A stretch of DNA of 44,334 nt, taken from assembly GCA_012842425.1 (NCBI GenBank), contig DUSU01000024.1, forward strand, positions 1 to 44,334. Direction: 5' to 3'. Below the pieces are notes generated by a model. It searched no databases and was not told where the DNA came from. It saw nothing but the letters and a program-made list of their open reading frames with translations. The translations under genes were made by a program, and so were the position numbers. Below are positions 22,546-30,830 of the stretch, piece after piece. Within the stretch, counting starts at the first letter, position 1. Every line of letters starts with the position of its first letter. This DNA comes from Candidatus Fermentithermobacillaceae bacterium (GTDB lineage Bacteria; Bacillota; Sulfobacillia; Fermentithermobacillales; Fermentithermobacillaceae).

Positions 22546-25235
22546 TGGCGGAGCGTATTGGCAGGTACATGTCAGGTTCCGAGATCCGGAGCGCCTTCCT
22601 CAGATTTTTCGAGGAAAGGGGCCATACGGTTGTGCCCAGTTCCTCAACCGTGCCCCACGGAGACCCGACGCTCCTTTTCACCAACGCGGGCATGGTTCAG
22701 TTCAAAGATGTGTTCCTGGGGAAGGAGAAGAGGTCTTACTCGAGGGCTGTCACGGCGCAGAAGTGTGTGCGTGCGGGCGGAAAGCACAATGACCTCGACA
22801 ATGTTGGCTTCACGGCAAGGCATCATACGTTTTTCGAGATGCTAGGGAACTTCTCGTTCGGAGACTATTTCAAGGAAGAAGCGATATCGTTTGCCTGGGA
22901 GTTCCTGACGGGCGTGCTTCTTCTCCCGAAAGACAAGCTGTGGATCACGGTTTACGAAAATGACGACGAGGCAGAAGCCCTTTGGCAGAAGATCGCAGGC
23001 GTGCCAAAGTCGCGCATAGTGAGGCTCGGGGAAGAGGATAACTTTTGGGCTATGGGCGACACGGGACCCTGCGGGCCGGACTCGGAGATAATTGTGGACA
23101 GAGGCGAAGAGTACGCCTGCGGCCCGGACTGCGCCCTCGGAAAGTGCGACTGCGACCGGTGGCTGGAGATCTGGAACCTGGTCTTCATGCAGTACATGAG
23201 GGATGAGAGCGGAAACCTGAGCCCGCTTCCGCGGCCGAGCATCGACACCGGCATGGGCCTGGAACGCATGGCTTCGGTGCTTCAGGGCGTAGACACCAAC
23301 TATGAGACGGACCTATTTGTTCCCATCATCGCCAAACTTGAGGCCATGACCGGGCGGAGGTCCGGCGTTGATGTTCCCGTGTTTCCGTTCAGAGTTATCG
23401 CCGACCACATAAGAAGCTGTGTCTTCCTGTGCGCTGACGGAGTCCACCCATCCAATGAAGGCCGGGGGTACGTGATGCGGCGTATCCTCCGCCGGGCCGT
23501 TAGGTTCGGTCAGGAACTTGGCATGCGGAAGCCTTTTCTCGCGGAGCTGGTCCCTGTCGTCGCGGAAGTGATGAAAGACGCCTATCCCGAACTCGGTGCA
23601 AAGACCTCGTACATCCAGAGAGTCCTCACGCAGGACGAGGAGAGGTTCTTGAGCACTCTCGAGGAAGGCCAGAAGCGGGCGGTTGCCCTCATTGGCGCCG
23701 CCAAGGAGGCAGGCCTCGCGCATCTCCCCGGAAAAGACGCGTTCCTTCTCTACGATACGTTCGGTTTCCCGATCGACCTAACCAAGGATATGGCGAGGGA
23801 AGAGGGACTTTCTGTGGACGAGAAGGCCTTCGAAGAGGAGATGGCAAAGCAGCGCGAGAGGAGCCGGGGGGCAAGGCAGAGCTACCAGGACGAGCTGGCA
23901 AGCGTCCTCGAACTTCTCCCGGAAGTGCCGCCTACTGAGTTCGTCGGATACCGCGAGGACTCGTGCGGAGCAAGCGTCCTGGCTCTGGTCAAGAACGGTT
24001 CGAGAACGACCGAACTTGAGACCGGCGAAGAAGCTTTCCTGATCCTTGACCGGACGCCTTGCTATGCGGCCGGAGGCGGTCAGGAGGCCGATAGGGGCGG
24101 CATCTTCACAAAGCAAGGGGAGCGCCTGGCGGCCATAGTCGATGTCGCGCGGACTCCCGGCGGCATCTATCTGCACAGGGTTGTTGCCGAGAAGCAGGGG
24201 GTTATGGCGGGACAGGAGGTTTTGTGCGCCATTGACGTGGAGCGCAGACGGGGTCTCGAGCGGCACCATACCGCAACCCACCTCATACACAGCGCTCTCA
24301 GGAGCATAATCGGCGATCACGCCCAGCAGGCAGGTTCACTGGTGCAGGAGGACAGGCTCCGTTTCGACTTCAGCCACTTTGCGCCGCTGTCCAAGGAAGA
24401 GATCCGGAAGATTGAGGACATGGTGAACGAGAGGGTCCTCGAGGACCTCCCGGTTTCCTGGCACGAATCGTCGTTGGAAGAAGCCAGGGAAGAAGGCGCC
24501 ATCGCCTTGTTTGGAGAGAAGTACGGAGAAAAGGTGCGCATCGTTCAAGTTGAGGGTACGTCCAAGGAACTGTGCGGGGGCACTCACGTGAGGCGTACCG
24601 GACAGATAGGGCAGGTCCAGATAGTCTCAGAGAGCGCTATCGCGGCCGGTGTACGCAGGCTGGAGGCCGTAGCAGGGAAGGCTGCCCTCCTCAGGTCCAG
24701 ACAGTCGGCGTCACTTCTTTCGGAACTGGCCTCGTTCTTGGACACGAGTGTGGACAAGGTAGAAGAGAAGGTCAAGTCGCTGGTGGAGACCGTGTCACGG
24801 TATTCGCGAGAGCTCCAGAAGGCGCAAGCGGGGAATCTGGAGGAGATCGCCCGGTCACTCCTCAAGAAACCGCAGGGTGATGACGGTGAAAGGAACCCGC
24901 AGGTGGTAGTCTCCCGTCAGGATGATATGGAGGTAAGAGAGCTCCGTAGTCTTGGGGACCGGCTAAAGGAAGGCGGCGCCCAGGTAGTGATCCTGGGTTC
25001 GGCAAAGAACGGGCGGGCTACCATGGTGGTCATGGCGACCCCTGAGGCAGTCAAGAAAGGTGTCAGCGCCGCGGCCATCGTACAAAAGGGCGCCCAGGCG
25101 ATGGGTGGCTCCGGCGGAGGGAAGGCCGAGTTTGCGCAATCCGGCGGGAAGTTCCCGGAGACACTCGACAAAGCCTTGGAAGAGGCAAGGAGAGAGGCCA
25201 GTAAATTGCTGGGACTCTCGGTAATTGAGGGCTGA
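22545..25235 (+). CDS. alaS: alanyl-tRNA synthetase
   Basis: 896 residues; charges tRNA-Ala. The N-terminal catalytic domain begins SGSEIRSAFLRFFEERGH, with AGMVQFKDVFLG and the motif-2 arginine in TARHHTFFEMLGNFS. The editing domain has the zinc set HHTATH and CGGTHV, so deacylation of Ser/Gly-tRNA is intact. The C-Ala region ends with GGSGGGKAEFAQSGG. The ATG lies in TGATG with the proS stop and GGGGGAGGAA upstream, giving coupled translation. The length is slightly above the usual ~875, which is unremarkable. The next gene, ireB, follows after 55 bases, the common order in Bacillota. Confidence 0.97.
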   Translation: MAERIGRYMSGSEIRSAFLRFFEERGHTVVPSSSTVPHGDPTLLFTNAGMVQFKDVFLGKEKRSYSRAVTAQKCVRAGGKHNDLDNVGFTARHHTFFEMLGNFSFGDYFKEEAISFAWEFLTGVLLLPKDKLWITVYENDDEAEALWQKIAGVPKSRIVRLGEEDNFWAMGDTGPCGPDSEIIVDRGEEYACGPDCALGKCDCDRWLEIWNLVFMQYMRDESGNLSPLPRPSIDTGMGLERMASVLQGVDTNYETDLFVPIIAKLEAMTGRRSGVDVPVFPFRVIADHIRSCVFLCADGVHPSNEGRGYVMRRILRRAVRFGQELGMRKPFLAELVPVVAEVMKDAYPELGAKTSYIQRVLTQDEERFLSTLEEGQKRAVALIGAAKEAGLAHLPGKDAFLLYDTFGFPIDLTKDMAREEGLSVDEKAFEEEMAKQRERSRGARQSYQDELASVLELLPEVPPTEFVGYREDSCGASVLALVKNGSRTTELETGEEAFLILDRTPCYAAGGGQEADRGGIFTKQGERLAAIVDVARTPGGIYLHRVVAEKQGVMAGQEVLCAIDVERRRGLERHHTATHLIHSALRSIIGDHAQQAGSLVQEDRLRFDFSHFAPLSKEEIRKIEDMVNERVLEDLPVSWHESSLEEAREEGAIALFGEKYGEKVRIVQVEGTSKELCGGTHVRRTGQIGQVQIVSESAIAAGVRRLEAVAGKAALLRSRQSASLLSELASFLDTSVDKVEEKVKSLVETVSRYSRELQKAQAGNLEEIARSLLKKPQGDDGERNPQVVVSRQDDMEVRELRSLGDRLKEGGAQVVILGSAKNGRATMVVMATPEAVKKGVSAAAIVQKGAQAMGGSGGGKAEFAQSGGKFPETLDKALEEARREASKLLGLSVIEG

Positions 25236-25290
25236 TATGTAGGAGTTTTTGCTCCTCTGGCGAAGAGTGATCCTAGGAGGGGTCCTGGGC

Positions 25291-25554
25291 ATGGCTGAGT
25301 TCGAAGAAACGCGCTTTTTTAAGGTAAAACCCGATAGAGACGAAGAGACAAGGGATATCATCCTCAAAGTTTACATGGCCCTCAAAGAGAAAGGCCATAA
25401 TCCGGTTAGCCAGATCGCAGGCTATCTGCTATCAGGGGATCCCACATACATCACCAGCCACAATAATGCGAGGAGTCTTGTCCGGAAAGTTGAACGGGAT
25501 GAGATCCTGGAAGAACTGATCAAGGCTTACGTGCGCGAAGCAAAGGCCATCTAG
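25291..25554 (+). CDS. ireB: IreB family regulatory protein (DUF965)
   Basis: 87 residues. The family core is unmistakable: [41 protein letters not shown] and a C-terminal EELIKAYV helix. IreB in enterococci is a small substrate of the IreK kinase and IreP phosphatase that limits cephalosporin resistance; elsewhere its role is open. The ATG at 25291 is chosen for CTAGGAGGGG upstream and the family N-terminus ([10 protein letters not shown]). It follows alaS as in most Bacillota, but ruvX does not come next; four unrelated genes intervene. Confidence 0.95.
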   Translation: MAEFEETRFFKVKPDRDEETRDIILKVYMALKEKGHNPVSQIAGYLLSGDPTYITSHNNARSLVRKVERDEILEELIKAYVREAKAI

Positions 25555-25575
25555 ATTAGTTTCGCAGGTAGAGGT

Positions 25576-25596
25576 GAGGGGGCCGGACGGGCCCTC
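25576..25596 (+). terminator. possible hairpin terminator after ireB
   Basis: GAGGGGGCC and GGGCCCTC form a strong stem with a small bulge and a 4-5 base loop. The following sequence (CATCTATTCT) is only partly T-rich, so termination may be incomplete. Confidence 0.4.
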
Positions 25597-25617
25597 CATC
25601 TATTCTGGAGGTATGTC

Positions 25618-27132
25618 GTGGGTCTTTCAGTGCATATTGTGGCGTTCTTTGCCGGCGCCGCTCTCATGAGCCTGGAGATGGTCGGGTCTCGCATACTTGC
25701 ACCCTTCTTTGGATCATCGATCTACGTATGGGGTAGCCTCATAGGAGTTGTGCTCACTGCCCTAAGCCTCGGGTACTATGCAGGCGGGTACCTTTCTGAC
25801 CGTTTCCCAAGGCTCAGCGATACCTCGATTGTCTTCGCGGTCGCAGGACTATGGACGGGGCTAATTCCTCTTTTTTCGGAGCGGCTGCTTCCGGCGCTAT
25901 CTTCGGGAACTCCGGGGATCATCCCGCTACTTGGAGCGTCGACCCTCCTTTTTTTCGTGCCTTCTCTTCTTCTGGCAACGATCTCTCCGTGGTGCGTGCG
26001 GCTCACACTGAGCCGGCTGGACAGCGCCGGGAGGTCTGCGGGTCTCTTGTCAGCCGTCTCCAACATCGGCAGTATCGCCGGCACTTTCGCCACTTCGTTC
26101 TACCTGATCCCCGCAATCGGGACCGAGACCATCATCCGCGGCCTTTCGGTCCTCATGATCGCCGTAGCGGCGGTCTTATTGTTCTCCGGGCGAGACAAGA
26201 GGCCGGGGATCGCCCTGGTCCTTTGCGTGGCCCTGGCGGCCAGTCTTGGTCCTTCCTTTTTCTCACGAAGATTAGGAGGCGTCCTCTATGAGACCCAGTC
26301 CCTCTACCACCACATATACGTTGTCGAAGACGGGTCAAGGCGTCTCCTCAAGTTTGACAACTCGATACAGAGCGGCATGTACCCGGACAGGCCCTATGAG
26401 AGCGTCTTCCCGTACACCGACTTCTTTCATCTTGCTCTGGCTTTCAAAGAGGATATAAGGGATGTCCTGTTCATCGGGCTTGGCGCGGGGACGGTGCCCA
26501 AACGTTTTCACAGGGATTACCCGGACATGACCATCGAATGCGTTGAGATCGACTCTGAAGTGACCCGCGTGGCCCGTGAGTACTTCGCTTTTCCAAATGA
26601 CGATGAGATATCCGTGCACACTGCCGACGGGAGGGCTTTCCTGAAGTCGTCGCCAAAGACCTACGACCTTATTGTCGTCGATGCCTACTACGCCGACTCA
26701 ATCCCATTTCACTTAACCACGGTTGAGTTCTACGAACTGGTCCGCGAAAAACTAAGGCCCGGCGGCATCCTGGCCTCAAACCTCATAGGGGCCCTCGAAG
26801 GTGAACGGTCCGACCTGTTCCGGTCGATGCTTCTCACGATAAGAAGGGTCTTCGCCGATACTTATGTATTCCCCGTGAATTATTCCCCCGGTACCGAATC
26901 CGCCCTTCGAAACATCGAGGTATTCTGCGTGAAACCCGGCGAAGGCTTTTCCCCGGCCCCAGGCAAGGAGCGGCTCGTTGAGAAAGCCCGTATGTTGGAA
27001 CATGATAAAGTGACCATCAAGGGGCTCTCCGGACTCGCCTCTTCGCTATATGAGGGCGAGATTTCGGTGGAAGGGGCTGTGCTCCTCACCGACGACTATG
27101 CTCCGGTGGATTCACTTCTGTATCTATATTAG
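25618..27132 (+). CDS. fused membrane protein with spermidine-synthase-like methyltransferase-fold domain
   Basis: 504 residues. The N-terminal ~205 residues form about six or seven membrane helices (GAALMSLEMVGSRILAPFFG, SLGYYAGGYLSDRF, LLSAVSNIGSIAGTF). The C-terminal part is a Rossmann domain of the spermine/spermidine synthase family, with nucleotide loop FIGLGAGTVPK, acidic VEID, TADGRAF and the gate-keeping region DAYYADSIPFHLTT in place of the usual catalytic D-(S)-D segment. Such fusions are common but their reaction is not established; aminopropyl transfer is possible but not shown. The GTG start has GGAGG seven bases upstream. A rhomboid gene follows after 45 bases. Confidence 0.85.
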   Translation: MGLSVHIVAFFAGAALMSLEMVGSRILAPFFGSSIYVWGSLIGVVLTALSLGYYAGGYLSDRFPRLSDTSIVFAVAGLWTGLIPLFSERLLPALSSGTPGIIPLLGASTLLFFVPSLLLATISPWCVRLTLSRLDSAGRSAGLLSAVSNIGSIAGTFATSFYLIPAIGTETIIRGLSVLMIAVAAVLLFSGRDKRPGIALVLCVALAASLGPSFFSRRLGGVLYETQSLYHHIYVVEDGSRRLLKFDNSIQSGMYPDRPYESVFPYTDFFHLALAFKEDIRDVLFIGLGAGTVPKRFHRDYPDMTIECVEIDSEVTRVAREYFAFPNDDEISVHTADGRAFLKSSPKTYDLIVVDAYYADSIPFHLTTVEFYELVREKLRPGGILASNLIGALEGERSDLFRSMLLTIRRVFADTYVFPVNYSPGTESALRNIEVFCVKPGEGFSPAPGKERLVEKARMLEHDKVTIKGLSGLASSLYEGEISVEGAVLLTDDYAPVDSLLYLY

Positions 27133-27177
27133 GGAATGCTCTTAGGAGTAGACGGTCCCGGAAGGAAGGGATAGATA

Positions 27178-27867
27178 TTGATCCCCTTGAGAGACACTCA
27201 GAGGTCCCGGCGTAGACCATATGTGAACTGGCTCTTAATCGCGATAAACCTCGCGGTCTTCGTATACGAACTGGCCCTCACGCAAAGCGGCTTAAACGCC
27301 TTTACCGTGAAGTACGGGGTCATCCCCGCAGTCCTCATAAATCCCGGGGCTTTCCCGCCCCAAGTTCTCAAGATGACGTCAGGCTGGCTCTCCCTTATAA
27401 CCTCGCTTTTCATCCACGTGGGTTGGTTCCACCTTCTCGGCAACCTCATGTACCTTTTCATCTTCGGCGACAATGTTGAAGACCTGCTGGGGCACGGGCG
27501 CTACGCGATCTTCTACCTGTGTTCGGGGATAATCGCGTCCCTTGCCCATGTATTCTCATCGCCGACCTCCACAGTGCCCACGGTAGGGGCAAGCGGGGCG
27601 ATCGCGGGGGTCCTCGGAGCCTACTTCGTCATGTTCCCGCGGGCAAGGGTACTGGCCCTCATACCCATAGGCATCTTTCTCCCCATGGTTGAGGTACCGT
27701 CCATTGTTTTTCTGTTCCTCTGGTTCATCACGAACCTTTTGTCCGGAGTTGCCTCCCTGGGGGTCGCAGCTCAGGGCGGAGTCGCATGGTGGGCCCATAT
27801 CGGCGGGTTTGTAGCGGGGATGCTTCTTGCTATCATTATGAGGCGGGGAAGGATTACGTCTCGCTAA
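27178..27867 (+). CDS. rhomboid family intramembrane serine protease
   Basis: 229 residues. Six or seven membrane helices are visible. The catalytic serine sits in VGASGAIAGVLGAYF (GxSG) and the histidine in WWAHIGGFVAG. The upstream WFHLLGNLMYLFIFGDNVED matches the family's loop 1 and HxxxN-type helix. It cleaves substrates within the membrane; targets are unknown. The N-terminal MIPLRDTQRSRRRPYVNWLL is the usual short cytoplasmic start. The TTG start has GGAAGGGA six bases upstream. It is probably co-transcribed with the upstream spermidine-synthase-like gene and the FBP aldolase/phosphatase that starts 46 bases downstream. Confidence 0.93.
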   Translation: MIPLRDTQRSRRRPYVNWLLIAINLAVFVYELALTQSGLNAFTVKYGVIPAVLINPGAFPPQVLKMTSGWLSLITSLFIHVGWFHLLGNLMYLFIFGDNVEDLLGHGRYAIFYLCSGIIASLAHVFSSPTSTVPTVGASGAIAGVLGAYFVMFPRARVLALIPIGIFLPMVEVPSIVFLFLWFITNLLSGVASLGVAAQGGVAWWAHIGGFVAGMLLAIIMRRGRITSR

Positions 27868-27912
27868 ACTAGAACTCTCAGATGTCTCTATTACCCACCG
27901 GAGGGATAGTAA

Positions 27913-29010
27913 TTGTCTAAAGTAACGCTATCCGTTATTAAGGCCGACGTGGGCGGGTTCGTGGGGCATTCGTCGGTGCACCCGAACCTGCTGGCAGCGG
28001 CCAAAGACCACCTCGAGACGCGTGGGAAGGGGCTCCTTACAGACTTCCATGTTGGACATGTGGGAGACGACATCGAGCTCATCATGACTCACTCTCTCGG
28101 CGTGGACAACGAAGACATCCACAAGCTGGCTTGGGATGCCTTCCTTGCCGCCACCGCGGAGGCCAAGAAGCTCAAGCTGTATGGGGCGGGGCAGGATCTT
28201 CTGAGCGACTCGTTCTCGGGTAACATTAAGGGCATGGGCCCCGGTGTCGCAGAGATGGAGTTCGAGGAGAGGACCTCGGAGCCCGTCATAGTGTTCATGG
28301 CGGACAAGACCGAGCCCGGCGCCTGGAATTACCCTCTCTACAAGATGTTCGCCGACCCGTTCAATACGGCAGGTCTGGTCATCGACCCCAAGATGCACAA
28401 AGGCTTCGATTTCGAGGTCCACGACCTCATAGAGCACAAGAAGGTCGTCTTCCACTGCCCTGAAGAGATCTACGACCTCTTGGTGTTCATTGGCGCCCCC
28501 GGACGCTACTGCGTGAAGTCCGTGTATTCCCGGACCCTCGGCGAGATAGCGGCTACATCGTCGACCCAGAGGCTCAATCTAATGGCAGGGCGGTACGTGG
28601 GCAAAGATGACCCGGTCATGATCGTGCGCTGCCAGAGCGGTATGCCCGCGGTTGGCGAGGCGCTTGAGCCTTTCTCCAAGCCGCATATTGTCGCAGGGTG
28701 GATGAGAGGTTCTCACCACGGTCCTCTCATGCCGTGTGGCGCCCGTGAGGCCATTCCGACCAGGTTCGACGGGCCTCCGAGAGTCGTGGCGCTCGGCTTC
28801 CAGCTCTGCGGCGGCAAGCTCATTGGGCCCCAGGACTTCTTCGCTGACGTTGCTTTCGATCGTGCCCGGCAGATCGCCAACGAGATGGCCGACTACTTCC
28901 GTTCAATGGGTCCCTTTGAGCCTCATCGCCTAGGCCTCGAAGAACTGGAGTACACCACCATGCCTGACGTCCTTAAGAGACTCGCCGGAAGGCTGGTGCC
29001 CATAGAGTAA
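27913..29010 (+). CDS. bifunctional fructose-1,6-bisphosphate aldolase/phosphatase
   Basis: 365 residues of the class V FBPase family (FBPA/P). It catalyses both aldol condensation of triose phosphates and dephosphorylation of FBP, making gluconeogenesis one-way. The start SKVTLSVIKADVGGFVGHSSVHPN is the family signature with the metal-binding aspartate and histidine. Further matches are LGVDNEDIHKLAWDAF, SDSFSGNIKGMGPGVAEMEF and CQSGMPAVGEALEPF; the Schiff-base lysine is expected around YVGKDDPVM. FBPA/P is typical of archaea and deep-branching thermophilic bacteria. The TTG start has GGAGGG eight bases upstream. A hairpin follows the stop. Confidence 0.95.
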   Translation: MSKVTLSVIKADVGGFVGHSSVHPNLLAAAKDHLETRGKGLLTDFHVGHVGDDIELIMTHSLGVDNEDIHKLAWDAFLAATAEAKKLKLYGAGQDLLSDSFSGNIKGMGPGVAEMEFEERTSEPVIVFMADKTEPGAWNYPLYKMFADPFNTAGLVIDPKMHKGFDFEVHDLIEHKKVVFHCPEEIYDLLVFIGAPGRYCVKSVYSRTLGEIAATSSTQRLNLMAGRYVGKDDPVMIVRCQSGMPAVGEALEPFSKPHIVAGWMRGSHHGPLMPCGAREAIPTRFDGPPRVVALGFQLCGGKLIGPQDFFADVAFDRARQIANEMADYFRSMGPFEPHRLGLEELEYTTMPDVLKRLAGRLVPIE

Positions 29011-29016
29011 TGTGAA

Positions 29017-29045
29017 GGGTCCCTTCGTCTAGTGCGGAGGGACCC
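29017..29045 (+). terminator. hairpin after the FBP aldolase/phosphatase gene
   Basis: GGGTCCCTTCG pairs with CGGAGGGACCC (one G-T pair) around a 7-base loop, six bases after the stop. There is no T-tract, so it may be a weak terminator or an mRNA-stabilising stem. Confidence 0.5.
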
Positions 29046-29062
29046 GCTGAGACGGTGACTCC

Positions 29063-30001
29063 ATGCGCTACAACTCCTTTGGAGCGACGGGTTTGAGAGT
29101 TTCAGATCTGTGTTTCGGCTCTCTTCCATTTAGTCGCGCCCACTACAACGTGTCTCCCGATGATTCCGCCTATGTGATCGATTTTGCCTGGGATATGGGC
29201 GTCAATTTCTTCGATACTGCGGACTTCTACGATACCTACGCGCACCTTAAGAAAGTGGCCAAAAGGGAAGGTTCAGTCATCGCTTCCCGTTCGTTCGCTT
29301 TTGACCGCGAGGGCATGAGGAGATCTCTCGACCGCGCCAGGCGAGAACTGGGCCGCGATACGCTCGACATCTTCGGGCTGCACGAGCAGGAGTCCGCCCT
29401 CACCCTCAAAGGACATCGTGAGGCCCTAGAATACCTTGTGCGGGAGAAGGAGCGCGGGACGGTCCGCGCGATAGCGGTTTCAACCCACACCGTCGACTGC
29501 GTGCGGGCCGCGGCCACCATGTCCGAGGTGGACATCATTTTCGCAATATTGAATGTGGAAGGCTTGGGCATAAGAGGCGGTTGTAGGGCCGACATGGAGA
29601 AGGCTCTAGAACTGGCCTGGAACTGTGGCAAGGGGATCTACCTCATGAAAGCCCTCGGCGGGGGCCACCTGTATTCTCAAGCGAGGCGCGCCCTGGAGTA
29701 CGTAAGGGACTTCCCGCACAAGCACAGCGTGGCAGTTGGTATGCACACGCCGTACGAGGTACAATTTGCGGCGAGGGTTTTCGCTCGAGAAGAACCGCCC
29801 GCTGAGGAGATCTCCGGCGGGCCTCATCCGAGGCGCCTTGTCATCGAGGACTGGTGCGAGGGATGTGGCCAATGTGTGGAGGCTTGCGACTTCGGGGCCT
29901 TGTCCATGGGTGAAGGGCGACCACGGGTAGCCCCGGCAAAATGCGTGCTCTGCGGCTATTGCGCCAAGGTGTGCCCTCATTTCTGCCTGAAAGTGATGTG
30001 A
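29063..30001 (+). CDS. aldo/keto reductase-like protein with ferredoxin tail, catalytic Lys replaced
   Basis: 312 residues, paralogous to the protein at 18077: AKR barrel then two [4Fe-4S] motifs (C265/268/271/275 and C294/297/300/304). D51, Y56 and H107 of the AKR tetrad are kept, but the lysine position reads R76 (VIASRS, against VISTKS in the paralogue). The usual hydride-transfer chemistry may therefore be lost or altered. The first ferredoxin motif ends CVEACD where the paralogue has CVETCP. The ATG start opens with the AKR motif RYNSFGATGLRVSDLCFGSLPF. It precedes ruvX by four bases, so the two are co-transcribed. Confidence 0.9.
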   Translation: MRYNSFGATGLRVSDLCFGSLPFSRAHYNVSPDDSAYVIDFAWDMGVNFFDTADFYDTYAHLKKVAKREGSVIASRSFAFDREGMRRSLDRARRELGRDTLDIFGLHEQESALTLKGHREALEYLVREKERGTVRAIAVSTHTVDCVRAAATMSEVDIIFAILNVEGLGIRGGCRADMEKALELAWNCGKGIYLMKALGGGHLYSQARRALEYVRDFPHKHSVAVGMHTPYEVQFAARVFAREEPPAEEISGGPHPRRLVIEDWCEGCGQCVEACDFGALSMGEGRPRVAPAKCVLCGYCAKVCPHFCLKVM

Positions 30002-30005
30002 CGCC

Positions 30006-30455
30006 ATGGGGGAGACAGGCAAGATAATAGGCGTCGACCTTGGTCTCAAGAGGGTCGGGGTCAGCATCAGCGATGAGACCAACATTTTGGCGAGCCCGCT
30101 GGCCACGCTTCCTTACCGGGGGCCGGAGACTCTCGCGGAAGAACTCACGGCTCTTGCGAGGGAGCACGGCGCCTCGTCATTTGTGATCGGGTTTCCGAAG
30201 AACATGGACGGCACTCTAGGACCCGCGGGGAAGAGAGCCCGTCGGTTTGCCGCGCTCCTTGAACGCCACTCGGGGCTAAACGTTTTTCTCTATGATGAGA
30301 GACTTACCACTTCTCAGGTGGAAAAGGAAATGATAGCCTTAGGGAAGTCCCGCCGCCTGAGGAAAGAGACCATAGACGGCGCCGCGGCGGCCCTCATCTT
30401 GGAAAACTACCTGAGGGCCATGCGGAATAGGGCCCCTCACACAGAAGGGTTGTGA
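30006..30455 (+). CDS. ruvX: RuvX/YqgF family Holliday junction resolvase-like nuclease
   Basis: 149 residues. An RNase H-like fold is evident, with the first catalytic aspartate in GVDLGLKRVGVSISDE, FVIGFPKNMDGTLG in the middle and LYDERLTTSQVE carrying the glutamate/aspartate region; the final acidic residue is in KETIDGAAAALILENYL. The family is implicated in 16S rRNA 5' maturation and, by structure, in resolving branched DNA. It starts four bases after the ferredoxin-tailed AKR and abuts the DUF1292 gene, then mltG, the usual Bacillota order. Confidence 0.95.
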   Translation: MGETGKIIGVDLGLKRVGVSISDETNILASPLATLPYRGPETLAEELTALAREHGASSFVIGFPKNMDGTLGPAGKRARRFAALLERHSGLNVFLYDERLTTSQVEKEMIALGKSRRLRKETIDGAAAALILENYLRAMRNRAPHTEGL

Positions 30456-30830
30456 TTGCCAGTGAGTAAGTATGATGATGATGTGATCGTGCTTCAGGAC
30501 GAGAACGGCGAGGAGATAAGCTTCAAGATACTGTTTGATTCGCTCTTCGTAGGCGAGCGGCAGTATGTGGTCCTCATGCCGATTCTGCAGGAAGATGATA
30601 TGGAACCGGAGATCGTCATCTTGAGAGTCGACACCGATGACGATGGCGAAAACATCCTGGCCACGATAGACAGCGACGAGGAATGGGAAGAAGTTCTCAA
30701 AGCCTTTGAGGAGATCGAGCTGGAGGGCGAGTTTGAGGACTGCGAGTTCTTCGTCGACGAAGGCGACGAGGACCCGGAGTCGGAGTATGAAGACGAGCCC
30801 GGGGACGATGAGGAGGAACCTGAGTATTGA
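30456..30830 (+). CDS. DUF1292 family acidic protein
   Basis: 124 residues. A short beta-rich domain (DDDVIVLQDENGEEISFKIL, then RQYVVLMPI and EIVILRV) is followed by a very acidic tail from residue ~85 to the end. DUF1292 proteins (YrzB type) nearly always lie between ruvX and downstream cell-wall genes in Bacillota; their function is unknown. The TTG at 30456 is chosen because AGAAGGG lies six bases upstream; a GTG six bases later is a fair alternative. Its stop overlaps the mltG start. Confidence 0.9.
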   Translation: MPVSKYDDDVIVLQDENGEEISFKILFDSLFVGERQYVVLMPILQEDDMEPEIVILRVDTDDDGENILATIDSDEEWEEVLKAFEEIELEGEFEDCEFFVDEGDEDPESEYEDEPGDDEEEPEY

